Shown one piece after another: positions 18,901-27,241 of a stretch of DNA of 64,000 nucleotides (positions are counted from its first letter, which is position 1; every line of letters begins with the position of its first letter). Origin of the DNA: Agarilytica rhodophyticola (GTDB lineage: Bacteria > Pseudomonadota > Gammaproteobacteria > Pseudomonadales > Cellvibrionaceae); contig NZ_CP020038.1 of NCBI RefSeq assembly GCF_002157225.2, forward strand, positions 682,001-746,000. The letters run 5' to 3'. Under the pieces are notes generated by a model that was not told the origin of the DNA, made no database searches, and saw only the letters and a list, made by a program, of their open reading frames with translations. Both the position numbers and the translations under genes were made by a program.

Positions 18901-21260
18901 ATTCTAGATAAGATTCGCTGGCGTTTATGTAAGCTGACTTCCTTTTCTCCTTGCTTATTTTTTTTTTCATGTATGTGTCCATAGTTGGATCGTTTTGCAA
19001 AATCATGGTAAGGATTATTCTTTATAGGTGCTTTTAATGAGGTAAGCTCCGATCGATTTATCGACATGTCTTGTGTTTCAGCCTGATCGTTGTAGTAAAT
19101 TTCTACTTTCACTTCAGGCCCAGAGTGAATTGCTTTAGCGCTGGCATTAATTGGTAATCTTATCTCATGCCATACTTGTTCTTCATGATTGTGATTATCT
19201 TTTAAGCTCTGACTAAGCTCTTTGGCATTGATTTTAAATATCTTACCTGACTCTCCTAATGCGACTAGGTCACCCGCACGGTCAAAGGCGAGCTGTTTTA
19301 TCGGACTATTATCAGGGAGTGCACTGATTTCAGATAATGATTTACTTTCACCTTTTTCAAGAGCGGTGAGCTCACCTTCATTATCTAGCTGGACAATAAG
19401 ATGCTCATGGGCAGCCGCAAATGCAACAATGTTTTCTCCACTGTATGGCGTTGCTGATACCTGAGTGGCTGCACCTTGTGACAAGTTATTTGCTGTGTGA
19501 CGAGAAATATTAAACTTTGTTGTTGGTACTCCAATAGATAAAGATTGTACTTGGTTATCTGCGAGTATATAAGCTTTCTTACCTCTTCCGTCTGTTTCGA
19601 GAGCAGCGATTTCCCCTCTTATGGATGTTGAGTGATGCTCCTTGCTTGTTAGGTCTTCATATAAAATAGTGCCTTCGCTGAGTAAGAGTTTTTCTCCCGT
19701 ATTGAACTCAACGTTGCGATCAATTAAAGGTGTAGGTAAACCATTTTTATGCTCTGCTGCAATAGCATCTTTTAAAACCCAAGCATGATTCGATAGATTT
19801 ACGTCAGGGGTATCATTACTTGCGAGAGGAGAAATATAGCTTTCCTTATCTTTATTAAACTCTATATAAACTTTACCTTCACTGTCATGATGAAAAGCCG
19901 CTAAGGAAAAATAATTTGTTGATGACTTATCGAGTAATGATAGTTTTTTTAGTGGTGTGTTAACCGTAGCCTGTTGTTCTTGCTTGTTATCTAAAGTCAA
20001 AGAATACAAGTTATACTCTTTTTCTCCAGCACTATCTAATCCTGCAGAGATAATGAAAAGGTTTCCATCTTGTTGAGTTACATCTAAAATATTTTCATTT
20101 TGTGATAATGCTACTGGGATATGACGAACGGCTGGTTGTTGTATGTGGCCAAGTATCAAAGTGTGTTTGCCACTCTGGCTGTCTCTGTTCAGTCCAATCA
20201 TATTGCCTTGCCCATCAATGTGCTTAAGTTCTCCACTGTGCATATCTGTGTTCAGTGAGACCCCAGTATTTAAACTCTTTATTTCTGAATCTGTAACTTG
20301 GTAAATATCACCATTTTTATACGATGGGACAAGTTTATGTGTTGGTTCAGCATTATCGTTAACTGGATTCCATCTTTCTTGATCTGTATTGAGCTTGTAG
20401 ACTTGGTTGTTTTCTATTCTAAATAGCTCTCCATTTTTATTTTGAAATACATTACGTTTAATTTGAGCGATAACTGTGTGGGGTACATTGATGTCGAGGA
20501 CACTCTTTTCATCTTTCAAAAAACTCTCTGCTGAAAGTGTTGTTTTATATGTCGCAACAGAGACGGCATCGCCTTTACTTTGGGTCACTGCTTTAATTCC
20601 CAATTCACCGTTATCTAAATCGTGGATGAGTAAACTTTGATGCGTTTTATCGCTAGCTGAAGATATGTGCTTAATAGTTTTAACTTTATCTGACAGCATA
20701 TGTGTCAACAAATTAGTTACTGTTTCATTATTTTCAGACTCAAACTTAACATTATTTTCTTGGTCAACTGAAAGGTTTATGTTTGCTTGCAAACTCGGCT
20801 TTTCTGTTAACTTGCTAATTCCTGAAGCTTCTAATGCATCTCTCAATGGGTTTGAAAGATATTGAGAACTATTCTCTCTCTTATCTCCAATTAGTCCTAT
20901 ATTTCTAGCTGGATCCGCTTCGATATAAGGACGTGCAATATGCTCATCTGTTTGATTAGCTGTATTTGCTTTATTTGTTCTCGCTGAGTCTGTTGCAATA
21001 TAACCTTGCCTTGTTTGATCTCTATTAATATAAGTATTTGAAAAATCTCGACCGTAGTTATCCCGCTGTATCTCTCTATTTGGTATACTTATAGAATCGT
21101 TCGACTGTGAAGGGGCCTCCTTATTTTTTTGCTTAAACTTAGCAAAGCTTTGTCGAATATGTATTTTAGGAAGATGTATTTTCAAGGTGTATACCCCAGA
21201 CTCTGCTTTTCTTTTAGAATGAGAATTGTTTTCTTTCGTGAAAATGATTATCAATTTCAA
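15951..21260 (-). CDS. AvrE/DspE-like giant type III effector homologue
   Basis: 1769 residues, close to AvrE/DspE/WtsE (about 1800). Residues about 1-150 are polar and disordered. About 215-720 is a run of beta-propeller-like repeats (for example DGQGNMIGLNRDSQSGKHTL, FDRAGDLVALGESGKIFKI). A helical middle follows (about 770-1050; contains NPVAKQNRLGM, cf. NPVKHYTDMGF in DspE as I remember it), then Gly/aliphatic beta-rich segments. The C-terminus has F-x-TP-x-P-L, TTINLGYESG, ISVERPI, matching the order FNTP, TINFKYG, LEGGI in DspE. One Cys only; no Sec signal or membrane helix. AvrE-family proteins are delivered into plant cells and reported to form water/solute channels. No ATG lies near the N-terminus: TTG at 21260 or TTG at 21185 (GGGG 8 bases upstream) are the options. 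No chaperone gene is adjacent. Family assignment is from remembered motifs, not a search. Confidence 0.6.
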   Translation of the reverse strand: MKLIIIFTKENNSHSKRKAESGVYTLKIHLPKIHIRQSFAKFKQKNKEAPSQSNDSISIPNREIQRDNYGRDFSNTYINRDQTRQGYIATDSARTNKANTANQTDEHIARPYIEADPARNIGLIGDKRENSSQYLSNPLRDALEASGISKLTEKPSLQANINLSVDQENNVKFESENNETVTNLLTHMLSDKVKTIKHISSASDKTHQSLLIHDLDNGELGIKAVTQSKGDAVSVATYKTTLSAESFLKDEKSVLDINVPHTVIAQIKRNVFQNKNGELFRIENNQVYKLNTDQERWNPVNDNAEPTHKLVPSYKNGDIYQVTDSEIKSLNTGVSLNTDMHSGELKHIDGQGNMIGLNRDSQSGKHTLILGHIQQPAVRHIPVALSQNENILDVTQQDGNLFIISAGLDSAGEKEYNLYSLTLDNKQEQQATVNTPLKKLSLLDKSSTNYFSLAAFHHDSEGKVYIEFNKDKESYISPLASNDTPDVNLSNHAWVLKDAIAAEHKNGLPTPLIDRNVEFNTGEKLLLSEGTILYEDLTSKEHHSTSIRGEIAALETDGRGKKAYILADNQVQSLSIGVPTTKFNISRHTANNLSQGAATQVSATPYSGENIVAFAAAHEHLIVQLDNEGELTALEKGESKSLSEISALPDNSPIKQLAFDRAGDLVALGESGKIFKINAKELSQSLKDNHNHEEQVWHEIRLPINASAKAIHSGPEVKVEIYYNDQAETQDMSINRSELTSLKAPIKNNPYHDFAKRSNYGHIHEKKNKQGEKEVSLHKRQRILSRMGNYGAHIKDPFVRAPELLKQIKTDIKGTKSTREISNAAKQTHQDYQQLVSSLKHTNPAGSTFADVLKSLETRSPEAADSANLLYQELMKQLQDTLFQAGAERNVINPRTGNVQITNKHVGKEFGYGDRDLIQSIKKLLSHFQIDDQKKIYDLITAFEQSNQGLVSHSPILGSKQAHSNRSLQISKEHLELIAVTLNKLSEIIKQVDVNETADKTLTTQIEELSNSYKNNPVAKQNRLGMTSYEEVINMEKAKKDFAQSFDRANSAINRSMRAMCGTANREDTLSVMREVMNSMPKEAVVVLGQDVRFVPKIDFAWAIPFAKLIGKPLGISAFATVKGTLGLENKMVFSMMENGDLFISTNREVNKGLMVSAGIGATIGKLSKFFLPESAKNNASDSSNKNPLNLRPALRLNAWMDMVAMHGKEKGAILNIPAEERDNFLEKLFGGNATSQIKEILDTANKKTAVKATNFDANVNFSTQADVRGIVNADIGIDKINTLLRTQAELTASLNLVEVKYHDSYRVARGDIRHRVSDQVVHLIPEAYLQTQLRLLGAGEAYLNEATPGNGNTLLYGMFGESAKILYKRKVRPQDKKHEGTFNSNAGGIGEKVAHRVEKPINQLSEKITRNPKFNKVNKALRGVDNRRINRFDERIRATPDVKKSSYLDAIAELADSMKTQYPEAAKVIMDIHSEIKESENENFRAKASPIIQQATQLLTEFQKHGSFENMSEDISPLNNRQLSAINSLILLDAKKQAYDNGQYLQSKLRYTTMVTNLDRLTDPGTVNKLAAKIGLGTTVDTASHLAKLVQQSGDFKRIIHEEAERSWRTAPTATISHSVNATVRMTFHPDVQLRVDSLAARGLLSEQIIDDLQKGVGSIIKMVDGKPIVIPDPNSGKNNMIPFQIEITRDKARARDFETPLPLIRAGAKTNISTTTIATTINLGYESGKIDPTSISVERPIIQDLSEDLSKKLAIRSAKAAGIHISS

Positions 21261-21553
21261 CTGGAATGATGCATATTAGGTAGTACTAACTACCAGAAAG
21301 TTCATCTTTTCCCGGTCTAGTTATCGAGGTATCTAAATATTAATTCGTTTATATTTTCTGTTGGCGGCAATCGTTATTAATTTCAATCAATGAGAGGGTG
21401 TATTTCATTTTCTCAATCGCCGTGGAAAGATATGTCGCATAGGTAGCTGAAATAAAGTGACTGCAAAAGCCCCTTATTTTAGGTCGAATATATGGATTGG
21501 CTTAGAGGAGGGCTTCGAAAGATTATTCTATCTTTCGAATTAATAAATTAGCT
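21261..21553 (-). promoter_or_regulatory. leader of the AvrE-like gene, weak hrp-box-like element
   Basis: On the minus strand TGAACT (21304-21299), 15 bases, then CTACCTA (21283-21277) resembles GGAACC-N15/16-CCACNNA with 4/6 and 4/5 matches. It overlaps a palindrome GGTAGT-ACTA-ACTACC (plus 21279-21294). Only 16 bases separate it from the TTG at 21260, but 91 from the TTG at 21185, so it would fit the later start. Chance similarity is quite possible. Nothing else is seen in this gap. Confidence 0.25.
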
Positions 21554-22306
21554 CTATAGTGCGTCTTGCTGTTCCGATGGCGTTTTTTTAACAATAAAGT
21601 TTCCAAAAAATAAACCCAACTCGAATAGCAACCACATGGGGAGCGCCAGTAATACTTGAGATATAACATCTGGTGGTGTCAGGAACATACCCAAGACAAA
21701 ACAGCCTACAATCACATAAGGACGTTTTGTCGCCAGACTTTCGGTGGTGGTGACGCCAGCCGCAATCAGCATGACGGTGACTACAGGGACTTCAAAGGCA
21801 ACGCCAAAGCCGAAGATGATTTTTAATACGAAATTCAAATAACTGCTCATATCAGGCATGGCAGCAACACTGTCAGGGGCGACGCTCATAAAGAACTGAA
21901 ACGCGAGTGGAAACACCACATAATAGGCAAAAGCGATACCGCAATAGAACAAAATAACGCTAGACACAAATAAAGGCAGCGCTAGTCTTTTTTCATTTTG
22001 ATAAAGAGCAGGCGCAATAAATGACCATATCTGAAATAGTATGTAGGGCATCGATAGAAACATAGATACCAGAAGGGTCAGCTTGAAAGGTGTCAAAAAT
22101 GGTGACGCTACATCAGTAGCAATCATAGTGCTATTTTCAGGTAAGAATTGCTGTAGGGGATGAGCAACGAACTCGTAAATGTCATTGGCAAATACAAATA
22201 GCGCGGCAAATGTAATGACTACGCAAAGTAGTGATTTCAATAAGCGCGAGCGCAATTCAAGAAGGTGTTGAATGAGAGGTTGCTCTTCGGCAGAATTTGT
22301 ATCCAT
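21554..22306 (-). CDS. tatC: Sec-independent translocase subunit TatC
   Basis: 250 residues, six membrane segments. Binds twin-arginine signal peptides and, with TatB, forms the receptor for folded-protein export. Signatures: EQPLIQHLLELRSRLLKS at the N-terminus (cytoplasmic Glu), FVAHPLQQFLP, SMPYILFQIWSFIAPALY, FYCGIAFAYYVVFPLAFQFF and a final membrane pair. Last gene of tatABC on the minus strand, 22 bases after tatB. Confidence 0.98.
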   Translation of the reverse strand: MDTNSAEEQPLIQHLLELRSRLLKSLLCVVITFAALFVFANDIYEFVAHPLQQFLPENSTMIATDVASPFLTPFKLTLLVSMFLSMPYILFQIWSFIAPALYQNEKRLALPLFVSSVILFYCGIAFAYYVVFPLAFQFFMSVAPDSVAAMPDMSSYLNFVLKIIFGFGVAFEVPVVTVMLIAAGVTTTESLATKRPYVIVGCFVLGMFLTPPDVISQVLLALPMWLLFELGLFFGNFIVKKTPSEQQDAL

Positions 22307-22328
22307 CGTATTTTAGAATCTTTGAAAA

Positions 22329-22736
22329 CTAGCGAATATCGCGATTTTCATCGCTTTGATGTTCCACAGCTTCATTGTGTTGTGGAGGGTGGTTGGCACT
22401 TTGATCACCGAAAACACCGTCATCTTCAGGGCCAAAGTTTTCGTTAATAGTGACGCCGACCTTGGCCACCTCTTTGTTAACACTATCCATGCTTTGCTCT
22501 GCTTCCTGCTTGGCTACCTTCAAAGCTTTTAAGGAGTCGAGCACCTGCTCATTGTGAATTTCGCGGCGTATTTCATCGACACCGAGTTGCTGTTCCAGCT
22601 CCACGCGTGTACTACTGATCATACGTTTAACACGACCAACCCACACCAAGCCCGTTTTCAGAGCTTCAGGAAGTCTGTCTGGCCCAACAACTATAAGACC
22701 CACAATGGCAATAACAACAAGTTCAGCAAAGCCCAT
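22329..22736 (-). CDS. tatB: Sec-independent translocase subunit TatB
   Basis: 135 residues. N-terminal membrane helix MGFAELVVIAIVGLIVVGP with the conserved E5 and GP hinge, then PDRLPEALKTG and a long amphipathic/charged tail. Shares the TatA fold but has the TatB-specific Glu and longer tail. Ten bases downstream of tatA. Confidence 0.96.
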   Translation of the reverse strand: MGFAELVVIAIVGLIVVGPDRLPEALKTGLVWVGRVKRMISSTRVELEQQLGVDEIRREIHNEQVLDSLKALKVAKQEAEQSMDSVNKEVAKVGVTINENFGPEDDGVFGDQSANHPPQHNEAVEHQSDENRDIR

Positions 22737-22746
22737 ATTGCGCTAC

Positions 22747-22980
22747 TTACTTCGCTTCAGTGGTTTCTTTTTTTTCCACAGTGTCTTCTATATTTTCACT
22801 GTGTTTATCAGCTTCCACTTTTTTAACTTCATTATCGTCATCGGCCATGGCTTTTTTAAAGCCCTTAAGAGCGCCGCCTAGATCACCACCTAAACCGCGT
22901 AGCTTTTTAGTACCGAATAGAAGCAATACTATGACAAGTATTAACAGTAATGACCAAGGGCTAATTCCACCAAGTCCCAT
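22747..22980 (-). CDS. tatA: Sec-independent translocase subunit TatA
   Basis: 77 residues. Membrane helix [18 protein letters not shown], the [10 protein letters not shown] hinge and the amphipathic helix [12 protein letters not shown], then an acidic Lys/Glu-rich tail. Forms the size-variable pore of the Tat system. First of the tatABC cluster, downstream of hisE; gene order hisI-hisE-tatA-tatB-tatC is common in gammaproteobacteria. Confidence 0.97.
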   Translation of the reverse strand: MGLGGISPWSLLLILVIVLLLFGTKKLRGLGGDLGGALKGFKKAMADDDNEVKKVEADKHSENIEDTVEKKETTEAK

Positions 22981-23069
22981 ATCTTCTCCAAGAACTATAT
23001 CTTCAGTTATGTTTTAAGTTACATACTGTGTTTTACGTAACAGTATCTATCAATTATAGGTGTCGATTA

Positions 23070-23405
23070 TTACGACTTATTGCGAGACGCTTTTTCTTCG
23101 AGGCCCGAGAGATTAAAGCGCCTGGAAAGTTCTTCCAATACCGCAGAACTATCTGTTCCCAAATGAGATAGCATCACCATCGAATGAAACCACAAATCGG
23201 CGGTTTCCGCGACCAATAGATCGAGTTGGCCAGAGCGCTCGGCATCTTTCGCTGCAATGATCGTTTCTGTAGATTCCTCGCCAACTTTTTCGAGAATTTT
23301 ATTCAATCCTTTCTCATGTAGTTGCGCCACATAAGATTCTTCAGCACTTGCACTGTTTTTACGTTCTTCAAGTACTTTATCGAGTACTTGTAATACCTGG
23401 CTCAT
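23070..23405 (-). CDS. hisE: phosphoribosyl-ATP diphosphatase
   Basis: 111 residues. Second step of histidine biosynthesis (PR-ATP to PR-AMP). Contains the all-alpha NTP pyrophosphatase pattern: [22 protein letters not shown] with EE-x2-E metal ligands, then [14 protein letters not shown]. Its start overlaps the hisI stop by 4 bases (ATGA), so the two are translationally coupled. In many enterics hisI and hisE are fused; here they are separate. Confidence 0.97.
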   Translation of the reverse strand: MSQVLQVLDKVLEERKNSASAEESYVAQLHEKGLNKILEKVGEESTETIIAAKDAERSGQLDLLVAETADLWFHSMVMLSHLGTDSSAVLEELSRRFNLSGLEEKASRNKS

Positions 23406-23803
23406 GAATATATATCCTTAGGATCTTTTATAACGTCTTCTACTGTGTGCCATTTACCGTCGATAAGCTCTCTATAAAAACAGGACTCTCGTCCAGTATG
23501 ACAGGCAATATTGCCGATCTGTTGGACTTTTAGTACCAGTACATCTGCGTCACAATCTAGGCGGATACTCTCTACTATCTGAGTATTGCCTGATGACTCA
23601 CCTTTGCGCCACAATTTTTGACGTGATCTAGACCAGTAGACGGCTTTTTTCTCTTCGGCGGTTATCTTCAATGATTCCCTGTTCATCCATGCCATCATAA
23701 GTATTTTACCTGTATTTGCATCCTGTGCGATGGCGGGTAATAGGCCGTCTGATGTCCACTTTATTTCATCGAGAAAATCTGTACTGATCATTGAGTCGTG
23801 CAT
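23402..23803 (-). CDS. hisI: phosphoribosyl-AMP cyclohydrolase
   Basis: 133 residues. Third step of histidine biosynthesis. Signatures: [33 protein letters not shown], the metal site DCDAD (about 92-96) and zinc ligands in [15 protein letters not shown] second Met four residues in is an alternative start. Followed directly by hisE. Confidence 0.97.
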   Translation of the reverse strand: MHDSMISTDFLDEIKWTSDGLLPAIAQDANTGKILMMAWMNRESLKITAEEKKAVYWSRSRQKLWRKGESSGNTQIVESIRLDCDADVLVLKVQQIGNIACHTGRESCFYRELIDGKWHTVEDVIKDPKDIYS

Positions 23804-23902
23804 CTCATCGTAAGTGATTATTCTACCGGATTTGCTGTTTTGCGCGAAGTAACTTAACGAAAAGTAACCCCTATATGAGGACGCGTTAGCATGTTTTATA
23901 GG

Positions 23903-24793
23903 TTAATAATTGCGTTTCACAATATATTGTGCCAGTAGGCGTAACATTTGTCCTTGCTCTCCAAATGGGGCCAAAGCGTCTATAGCGTTTTCATATAAGT
24001 CTCTAACTTTCTCCTGAGCATTTTCTAGCCCCAATAGTGAAACGTATGTGGGCTTGTTGCGCTTAATATCGGCACCTTGTGCTTTACCCAAGGTTTTTGT
24101 ATCTGAAGTGACATCTAAAATATCGTCCTGAATCTGGAAGGCTAAGCCAATAGTTTGAGCAAAGCTTCTAAGTTTGGTGAAGCTCTGTTCATTAGCATTC
24201 GCTGAAAGCGCGCCTAGCACTACACTAGCTTCGATTAATGCCCCGGTTTTATGCTTGTGCATTGTCTCCATCTGGCTAATAGAGGGTGCCGAGTCCACTG
24301 CTTCGAGATCTATTGCTTGGCCCACTACCATACCTCGTGCGCCGGACGCGCGGGCGAGTTCGGATATGGCATTAATACGCAGTTGCGGAGGGAGTGGTAT
24401 ATTGCTGTCAGCCAAAACCTCAAATGCTAGAGTCTGTAAAGCATCTCCAGCAAGGATGGCGGTTGCTTCGTCATAAGCAATATGACATGTGGGCTTGCCG
24501 CGTCTTAGCTCATCATCATCCATTGCCGGTAAGTCATCATGAATTAGGCTATATACATGGATACACTCAAGAGCACATGCGAAGTTATCTGTGGCATCGT
24601 TGGCATTATTTAGAGCTTGGGCTGTGGCGTATGCCAATAATGGCCGCATTCTTTTGCCGCCACCAAGCAAGCTGTGTTTCATTGCAGCGACTAGGGTAGT
24701 GTTATGGCTGTCTATGTTATCTAACAATTGGGCGAGTTTAGCTTCAATTCTCGCCTGATAATGAGAAATAAATTCACCTAGGCTTGGATTCAT
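23903..24793 (-). CDS. ispA: farnesyl diphosphate synthase
   Basis: 296 residues from ATG at 24793 (MNPSLGEFISHYQ), which gives the standard length and N-terminus; an upstream ATG at 24850 would overlap xseB by 47 bases and add 19 residues. Condenses DMAPP/GPP with IPP to FPP for quinone and undecaprenyl synthesis. Both Asp-rich motifs are present (HDDLPAMDDDELRRG and QIQDDILDVTSD), with the GKRMRP substrate lid. It lies 10 bases after xseB, the usual xseB-ispA pair; dxs does not follow here. Confidence 0.96.
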   Translation of the reverse strand: MNPSLGEFISHYQARIEAKLAQLLDNIDSHNTTLVAAMKHSLLGGGKRMRPLLAYATAQALNNANDATDNFACALECIHVYSLIHDDLPAMDDDELRRGKPTCHIAYDEATAILAGDALQTLAFEVLADSNIPLPPQLRINAISELARASGARGMVVGQAIDLEAVDSAPSISQMETMHKHKTGALIEASVVLGALSANANEQSFTKLRSFAQTIGLAFQIQDDILDVTSDTKTLGKAQGADIKRNKPTYVSLLGLENAQEKVRDLYENAIDALAPFGEQGQMLRLLAQYIVKRNY

Positions 24794-24803
24794 GGGACAG
24801 CTG

Positions 24804-25043
24804 CTAATCCAAGGAGGAGGTATCAAATTCCGTTGTTCGTTGCTCTCCATCCTGTTCCAACAGAATGTTTACCCGTTGTTCGGCTTCTTGTAGTGCAGCC
24901 TGGCATGTGCGTGTAAGCTTGATGCCACTTTCGAACGTTTTTAGTGATTCTTCAAGACTTAAATCGCCGTTCTCAAGTGCCTGCACGACACCTTCAAGCT
25001 CTTGCAGTGATTTCTCGAAATCGAGTGTTTTTTTTGTAGACAA
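24804..25043 (-). CDS. xseB: exodeoxyribonuclease VII small subunit
   Basis: 79 residues, family length. Two-helix protein with DFEKSLQELEGVVQALENGDLSLEESLKTFE-type pattern and LTRTCQAALQEAEQRV. Binds XseA to form exonuclease VII, which degrades single-stranded DNA. First gene of the xseB-ispA pair. Confidence 0.96.
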   Translation of the reverse strand: MSTKKTLDFEKSLQELEGVVQALENGDLSLEESLKTFESGIKLTRTCQAALQEAEQRVNILLEQDGEQRTTEFDTSSLD

Positions 25044-25455
25044 AAGTGCTCTCCTATTGAGCGGCTTACCCTACAGAAGGCTTGCATAGGGGTCAATACA
25101 CAATCTTCAAAATAAGCTTCCATAACAAACCTTCATTATTTTTTGTTAATGCCGATATTCATCTATGGGAGATAAAAATACCTTCTATCTATCGCCTAAT
25201 GTACCCCTGAGTCGATGTTAAGAGCGCCATTTTTATATGGTGTGAGAATACTGAAGATTAATGGGGTTATGTAGCTTTTATTATAAAAATCAAAAGCTTA
25301 ATAGGTTTTTATATATTGCCCAAAACTTGTTTCAGTGGCCTGCTAGACTAATAAATAGTCTTTCCTAAAAGTTGGCGGTTTTTTGATTTTTCATCATTAC
25401 GCTTTAGGCCATATGAGTTTTACTGAATGAATGTAAATGTTGTGAGGAGTAGGAA
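25044..25455. other. intergenic region between divergent xseB and pomA
   Basis: 412 bases with no convincing ORF. It must hold both promoters. A GCCGATAT at 25151-25158 resembles a sigma28 -10 box but has no matching -35 at the right distance. Otherwise nothing is recognised. Confidence 0.4.
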
Positions 25456-26214
25456 GTGGATTTAGCAACCCTCGTTGGCATGCTCGGCGCGATTGCGCTT
25501 ATCGTCATTTCGATGTTGATGAGTGGCGAACTTGGTATGTTTGTCAATGGCCCTTCTCTGGTAATTGTTGTTGGCGGAAGTATTTTCGCTGTGATGATCA
25601 AGTATGGTTTGGGGCAGTTTTTGGGTGCCATGAAAGTCGCAGGGAAAAGTTTTAAAAATTCATTACCCGATACTAATGAGTTGATTGATGAGATTGTGGG
25701 ACTGGCGGATGAAGCGCGCAAAGGCGGATTGCTCTCTCTTGAAGGGAAAGAAGTGAGCAGCGACTTTCTGCAAAGAGGTATTCAGTTACTGGTAGATGGC
25801 CACGATCCCGAAGTTGTTAAGACCCTCCTTTCAAAAGATAAAAATCAGGCCGTGGAGCGCCATGCCGTTGGCTCATCTATTTTCGCTTCTATGACAGATA
25901 TGGCACCAGCCATGGGAATGATTGGGACGCTAATCGGTTTGGTTGCTATGTTGGCCAATATGGATGACCCCAAGGCGATTGGGCCTGCGATGGCGGTTGC
26001 GCTGTTGACGACTCTATACGGGGCGATTATTGCCAATGCAATGACTGGCCCCATAGCGGACAAACTTAAATTGCGCGCAGCTGAAGAAGCCATGGTCAAG
26101 AGCCTCGTTATCGATGCTTTACTGGCGATTCAAGGAGGACAAAACCCACGGGTTATTGATTCCATGTTACGCAATTACCTACCCGAAGGTAAGCGCGAAA
26201 CAGAAGCTGAATAA
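25456..26214 (+). CDS. pomA: flagellar motor stator protein PomA/MotA
   Basis: 252 residues from a GTG start (MDLATLVGMLG) with GGAGTAGGAA just upstream; the MDLATL start is that of PomA proteins. Four membrane segments, the large cytoplasmic loop (about 60-150) carrying charged residues that engage FliG, then GMIGTLIGLVAML and the P-x-MAVALLTTLYGAI signature. Forms the 5:2 stator with PomB; the short N-terminus suggests the sodium-type motor. Operon pomA-pomB-PilZ gene. Confidence 0.95.
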   Translation: MDLATLVGMLGAIALIVISMLMSGELGMFVNGPSLVIVVGGSIFAVMIKYGLGQFLGAMKVAGKSFKNSLPDTNELIDEIVGLADEARKGGLLSLEGKEVSSDFLQRGIQLLVDGHDPEVVKTLLSKDKNQAVERHAVGSSIFASMTDMAPAMGMIGTLIGLVAMLANMDDPKAIGPAMAVALLTTLYGAIIANAMTGPIADKLKLRAAEEAMVKSLVIDALLAIQGGQNPRVIDSMLRNYLPEGKRETEAE

Positions 26215-26240
26215 TCTTCTATACACACAGAGGTGTCTGA

Positions 26241-27233
26241 ATGAGTGATGAAGATGAAGAAGGTGGCTGCGACTGCCCGCCGGGGTTGCCGCCTTGGATG
26301 GGAACATTTGCCGACCTCATGTCATTGTTGATGTGTTTTTTCGTATTGTTATTGTCATTCTCAGAAATGGACGCGATGAAATTTAAGCGTCTAGCCGGAA
26401 CTATGGCTCAGGCTTTTGGTGTGCAGAACAAATTGAATGTTACAGATATACCGAAGGGGACAAGCATTATTGCTCAAGAATTCAGTCCCGGACGACCGGA
26501 ATCCACACCTATAAACGAGATTTGGCAACATACTGAAGATATTACCGAAATGTCCCTGGAAGTAGATTGTAATGAAGAATTTACCGTCGAGCAGGGTGAT
26601 GATAGCTTTGATGCTGGGGTAAAAGTACGGGTTAAAGAAAAGCTGCAGGAACTGCTTGAAAAGACGGAGCAAGATGCCTTCCAACTAGCCGATGCGCTCG
26701 AGGAGCAAATCATGGAGGGACAGGTAGAAGTTGAAACACGTGGTCGTCTCATCATTATTAGGATTCGTGAGAAAGGCTCTTTCGTATCCGGGTCAGCACA
26801 AATGTCACCTTCTTATATTGACGTCATGCGCGAAGTAAAGGCGGTGTTGGTACAGAAGCCTGGAAGAATCGAAATACAAGGCCATACGGATGATATCCCT
26901 ATCAGTAACTCGCGTTTTCGTTCAAATTGGGAGCTGTCTTCCTCTCGCGCCGTGAGTGTTGCTATGGAGTTGATGAAAGGTGGTGAATTAACCCCAAAGC
27001 GCTTCGAAGTTTCAGGTTTTTCTGATACCGTACCTCTGGCGCCAAATGATTCTAGGGAAAACCGTGCACGCAACCGACGGGTTGAAATTCTCATTAAACA
27101 GGGTTTAGAGAACGAGTTAGATGAAGAAGATATCAAACTTTTAAAAGAACAAGAGGATGGCGATGATATCCTTAGAGAGCTCGACCTAGCACCTGAATAT
27201 CTTTTTGATCTTGAACCAGAAGAAATTTTTTAG
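26241..27233 (+). CDS. pomB: flagellar motor stator protein PomB/MotB
   Basis: 330 residues. N-terminal Cys-containing acidic segment (EEGGCDCPPGLPPWM), one membrane helix with the ion-binding D25 (GTFADLMSLLMCFFVLLLSF), a linker, and an OmpA-like peptidoglycan-binding domain (about 195-290; IEIQGHTDDIPIS, NWELSSSRAVSV, NRRVEI). The N-terminal CDCPPGLPPWM stretch is typical of sodium-type PomB. Starts 26 bases after pomA with an AGAGGTGT ribosome site. Confidence 0.95.
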   Translation: MSDEDEEGGCDCPPGLPPWMGTFADLMSLLMCFFVLLLSFSEMDAMKFKRLAGTMAQAFGVQNKLNVTDIPKGTSIIAQEFSPGRPESTPINEIWQHTEDITEMSLEVDCNEEFTVEQGDDSFDAGVKVRVKEKLQELLEKTEQDAFQLADALEEQIMEGQVEVETRGRLIIIRIREKGSFVSGSAQMSPSYIDVMREVKAVLVQKPGRIEIQGHTDDIPISNSRFRSNWELSSSRAVSVAMELMKGGELTPKRFEVSGFSDTVPLAPNDSRENRARNRRVEILIKQGLENELDEEDIKLLKEQEDGDDILRELDLAPEYLFDLEPEEIF

Positions 27234-27241
27234 GCGAAACT

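Noticed and set aside
14785-21260. T3SS chaperone or apparatus genes next to the effector-like genes
   Set aside because: Neighbours are a lipoprotein gene and tatC; no small acidic chaperone frame is present on either side.
25151-25158. GCCGATAT as a sigma28 (FliA) -10 box for pomA
   Set aside because: No TAAA -35 at 15-16 bases and about 300 bases from pomA.
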